Below, piece by piece: positions 39,561 to 40,423 of a stretch of DNA of 40,423 nt; position 1 is the stretch's first letter, and the number at the start of each line of letters is the position of its first letter. A program made the translations under genes and the position numbers. The notes beneath the pieces were generated by a model. The model was not told the DNA's origin and did no database searches. It saw nothing but the letters and a program-made list of their open reading frames with translations. Source of the stretch: Nostoc sp. CHAB 5834 (GTDB lineage Bacteria; Cyanobacteriota; Cyanobacteriia; Cyanobacteriales; Nostocaceae); contig JAIVFU010000065.1 in the NCBI GenBank assembly GCA_020829485.1, positions 1 to 40,423 of the forward strand. The letters run 5' to 3'.

Positions 39561-39589
39561 GATGAGGGTTAGTGTTTTTGTCCCTCATC
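39561..39589 (-). promoter_or_regulatory. leader hairpin before the module, copy 2
   Basis: On the minus strand GATGAGGG pairs with CCCTCATC over eight bases, and AGGAGG follows at once. The loop ACAAAAACACTAA ends like that of copy 1. Base changes between the two copies keep pairing, which supports a real RNA stem. Confidence 0.7.
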
Positions 39590-39596
39590 CTTTAAT

Positions 39597-39699
39597 TATA
39601 ATCCGTGGGGACATGGATTATAAAACACTTTTGATAAATATTTTTGCATTTTTTAACTCCTCATTATCATAAAAGCCTATACCACGGGGACATGGATTA
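39597..39699. promoter_or_regulatory. repeated operator-like element CC-GGGGACATGGATTA
   Basis: CCGTGGGGACATGGATTA (39603-39620) and CCACGGGGACATGGATTA (39682-39699) lie 79 bp apart between the divergent genes at 39546 and 39731. The first is enlarged by TATAATCC/GGATTATA, a perfect 8-bp inverted repeat. TATAAT in it is placed like a minus-strand -10 box. Confidence 0.6.
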
Positions 39700-39730
39700 G
39701 ATAGATAATAGACGTAGCAAGAGGTGAGTT

Positions 39731-39901
39731 ATGCAAAAAACACGAGATGAGCAAGGGAAATTCACTACAGATAGACCAGAGCCACGAGATGCAAAGTTGA
39801 GCTTAAGAATTGAAGCATCTGTACTGGCAAAAATTCAAGCTATTCCAGATTGGCAAGAGAAGGTGCGATCGCTTCTTTATGAATTAGTCAAACCAGAATA
39901 G
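39731..39901 (+). CDS. 56-residue small RHH-like protein
   Basis: AGAGGTGAG lies just before the ATG. MQKTRDEQGKFTTDRPEPRD is followed by KLSLRIEASVLAKIQAIPDW and QEKVRSLLYELVKPE: strand LSLRIEASV, helix LAKIQAI, then a second helix, the order of small ribbon-helix-helix repressors of cyanobacteria. Divergent from the module copy 2, so it could control it by the repeats between. I recall similar proteins with a T-R-D-E-G-K-F head but no function. Confidence 0.7.
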   Translation: MQKTRDEQGKFTTDRPEPRDAKLSLRIEASVLAKIQAIPDWQEKVRSLLYELVKPE

Positions 39902-39947
39902 CGACACCGAATAGCCCGCCGCAGGCATCGCTCCTGATGAAAAGGAA

Positions 39948-40074
39948 CCAGCCAAAAGCGCAACTCTCCCTAAGCCAGCCCGACGAGCTAGACACAGCAA
40001 AGAAAAAACTGCGGCGGAAACGCGGCGGTTACGTGTGCTGGCCTAGCTCGTCGCCTAGTTGCGCTTTTGGCTGG
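39948..40074. repeat. 127-bp nested inverted repeat
   Basis: Outer arms CCAGCCAAAAGCGCAACT (39948-39965) and AGTTGCGCTTTTGGCTGG (40057-40074) match perfectly over 18 bp. Inner arms CGACGAGCTAG (39981-39991) and CTAGCTCGTCG (40043-40053) match over 11 bp. The loop of 51 bp has GCGGCGGAAACGCGGCGG. Unequal spacers (15 and 3 nt) make a bulged cruciform. It separates the RHH-like gene from the partial gene at the right edge. No open frame inside. Confidence 0.85.
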
Positions 40075-40103
40075 AAATCAAGAAAAACCACCTCCCAACC
40101 ACA

Positions 40104-40423
40104 TTACAAATAACGGCTAACTTTCTCAGGAAGTGGCTCGACTTCCTTATCCGAGACTGGTTTAAAAGTAATCAGTCGTTCATAAACGTTTTCACCTGCA
40201 TCATCTTTACCAGTGCAGCGCGAGAACCAAACAGCAGCGCCAAACTTATTATCAGGCGATCGCCTGATAAACTGATATCCTTTCCAATTTATAATAGCTG
40301 CTCCATACTGATCGCTACGTTCAACAGTTGCATCAATACTAGACCAATCAAAATGCTTAAATTTCTCAATATTTCGCTGATAATTTGGCGCAGTTTTAGG
40401 AGTCAGTGTATTTAAACAGTCAG
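40104..40423 (-). CDS. hypothetical protein, C-terminal part (start beyond the window)
   Basis: 105 residues are visible. FKHFDWSSIDATVERSDQYG, NWKGYQFIRRSPDNKFGAAV, WFSRCTGKDDAGENVYERLI, TFKPVSDKEVEPLPEKVSRY. The N terminus lies outside. Alternating polar and aromatic strands suggest a small beta-rich plasmid protein; I do not recognise the family. The frame overlaps the minus side of an open plus frame (40059-40415) that I reject. Confidence 0.6.
   Translation of the reverse strand, partial: DCLNTLTPKTAPNYQRNIEKFKHFDWSSIDATVERSDQYGAAIINWKGYQFIRRSPDNKFGAAVWFSRCTGKDDAGENVYERLITFKPVSDKEVEPLPEKVSRYL

Noticed and set aside
40059..40415. Plus frame of 118 codons at the right edge
   Set aside because: The minus strand gives a better protein with HIP1 read in frame; the plus frame begins inside the inverted repeat.

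Overview
The window looks like an accessory replicon, probably a plasmid, of a filamentous heterocyst-type cyanobacterium (Nostoc/Anabaena group). The evidence is the very frequent HIP1 octamer GCGATCGC, Nostoc-type interspersed repeats (the 'gccgtaggcatcgc' family), three PEP-CTERM/secreted proteins, a NucA/NuiA pair that closely follows the Anabaena proteins, and a minus-strand tRNA array running off the left edge. Plasmid character comes from a ParA C-terminal remnant followed by a ribbon-helix-helix protein, a winged-helix gene that carries six exact 20-bp iteron-like repeats inside its coding sequence, KilA-N and HNH debris, and a tyrosine recombinase. There are no core metabolic, ribosomal or photosynthesis genes.

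Layout. 1-1000: beginning of a degenerate tRNA array, an HNH endonuclease and a leader terminator. 1.2-2.3 kb: repeats, a helicase scrap and the ParA-remnant/RHH pair. 2.4-3.5 kb: three minus-strand small genes. 3.7-7.9 kb: a plus-strand run of unknown genes, including a 37-residue membrane peptide, a nuclease-like protein with a membrane tail and a Cys-rich protein. 8-9.7 kb: one large conserved hypothetical. 10-13.3 kb: KilA-N pseudogene, HNH, an orphan condensation/acyltransferase and a tyrosine recombinase beside a palindrome-rich stretch. 13.7-20.5 kb: secreted proteins, the extracellular nuclease NucA facing its inhibitor NuiA, a zinc-ribbon protein, and the first copy of a paralogous small gene.

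20.8-29.3 kb is a same-strand cluster that reads as a candidate defence island: TRADD-N-associated-like membrane protein, XRE regulator, DUF262-AlbA_2-like protein, SF2 helicase, GHKL (MORC/MutL-like) ATPase and a NERD-SF1 helicase. The last gene is broken by one frameshift, and an octanucleotide repeat sits where the GHKL ribosome-binding site should be.

29.3-40.4 kb: Nudix hydrolase, a stop-interrupted paralog of the 20.1-kb gene, a two-gene module present twice (31.5-32.1 and 39.0-39.6 kb) with a matching leader hairpin before a strong Shine-Dalgarno, and a minus-strand operon (37.1 to 33.7 kb). In that operon a complete C5 DNA methyltransferase with its own ribosome-binding site lies inside a different frame of a 619-codon open frame ending in an ASCH domain. 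The right end has a GC-rich, T/G-skewed gene with a terminator, operator-like repeats and a long nested inverted repeat.

A short motif, TTCTTAGAGGAA (10-base core TTCTTAGAGG), occurs at least 18 times in both orientations. It is mostly at gene edges, where it supplies stop codons, Shine-Dalgarno sequences or in-frame FLEE codons. I do not recognise it as a named repeat. All calls were made by eye; no database search or folding program was run.
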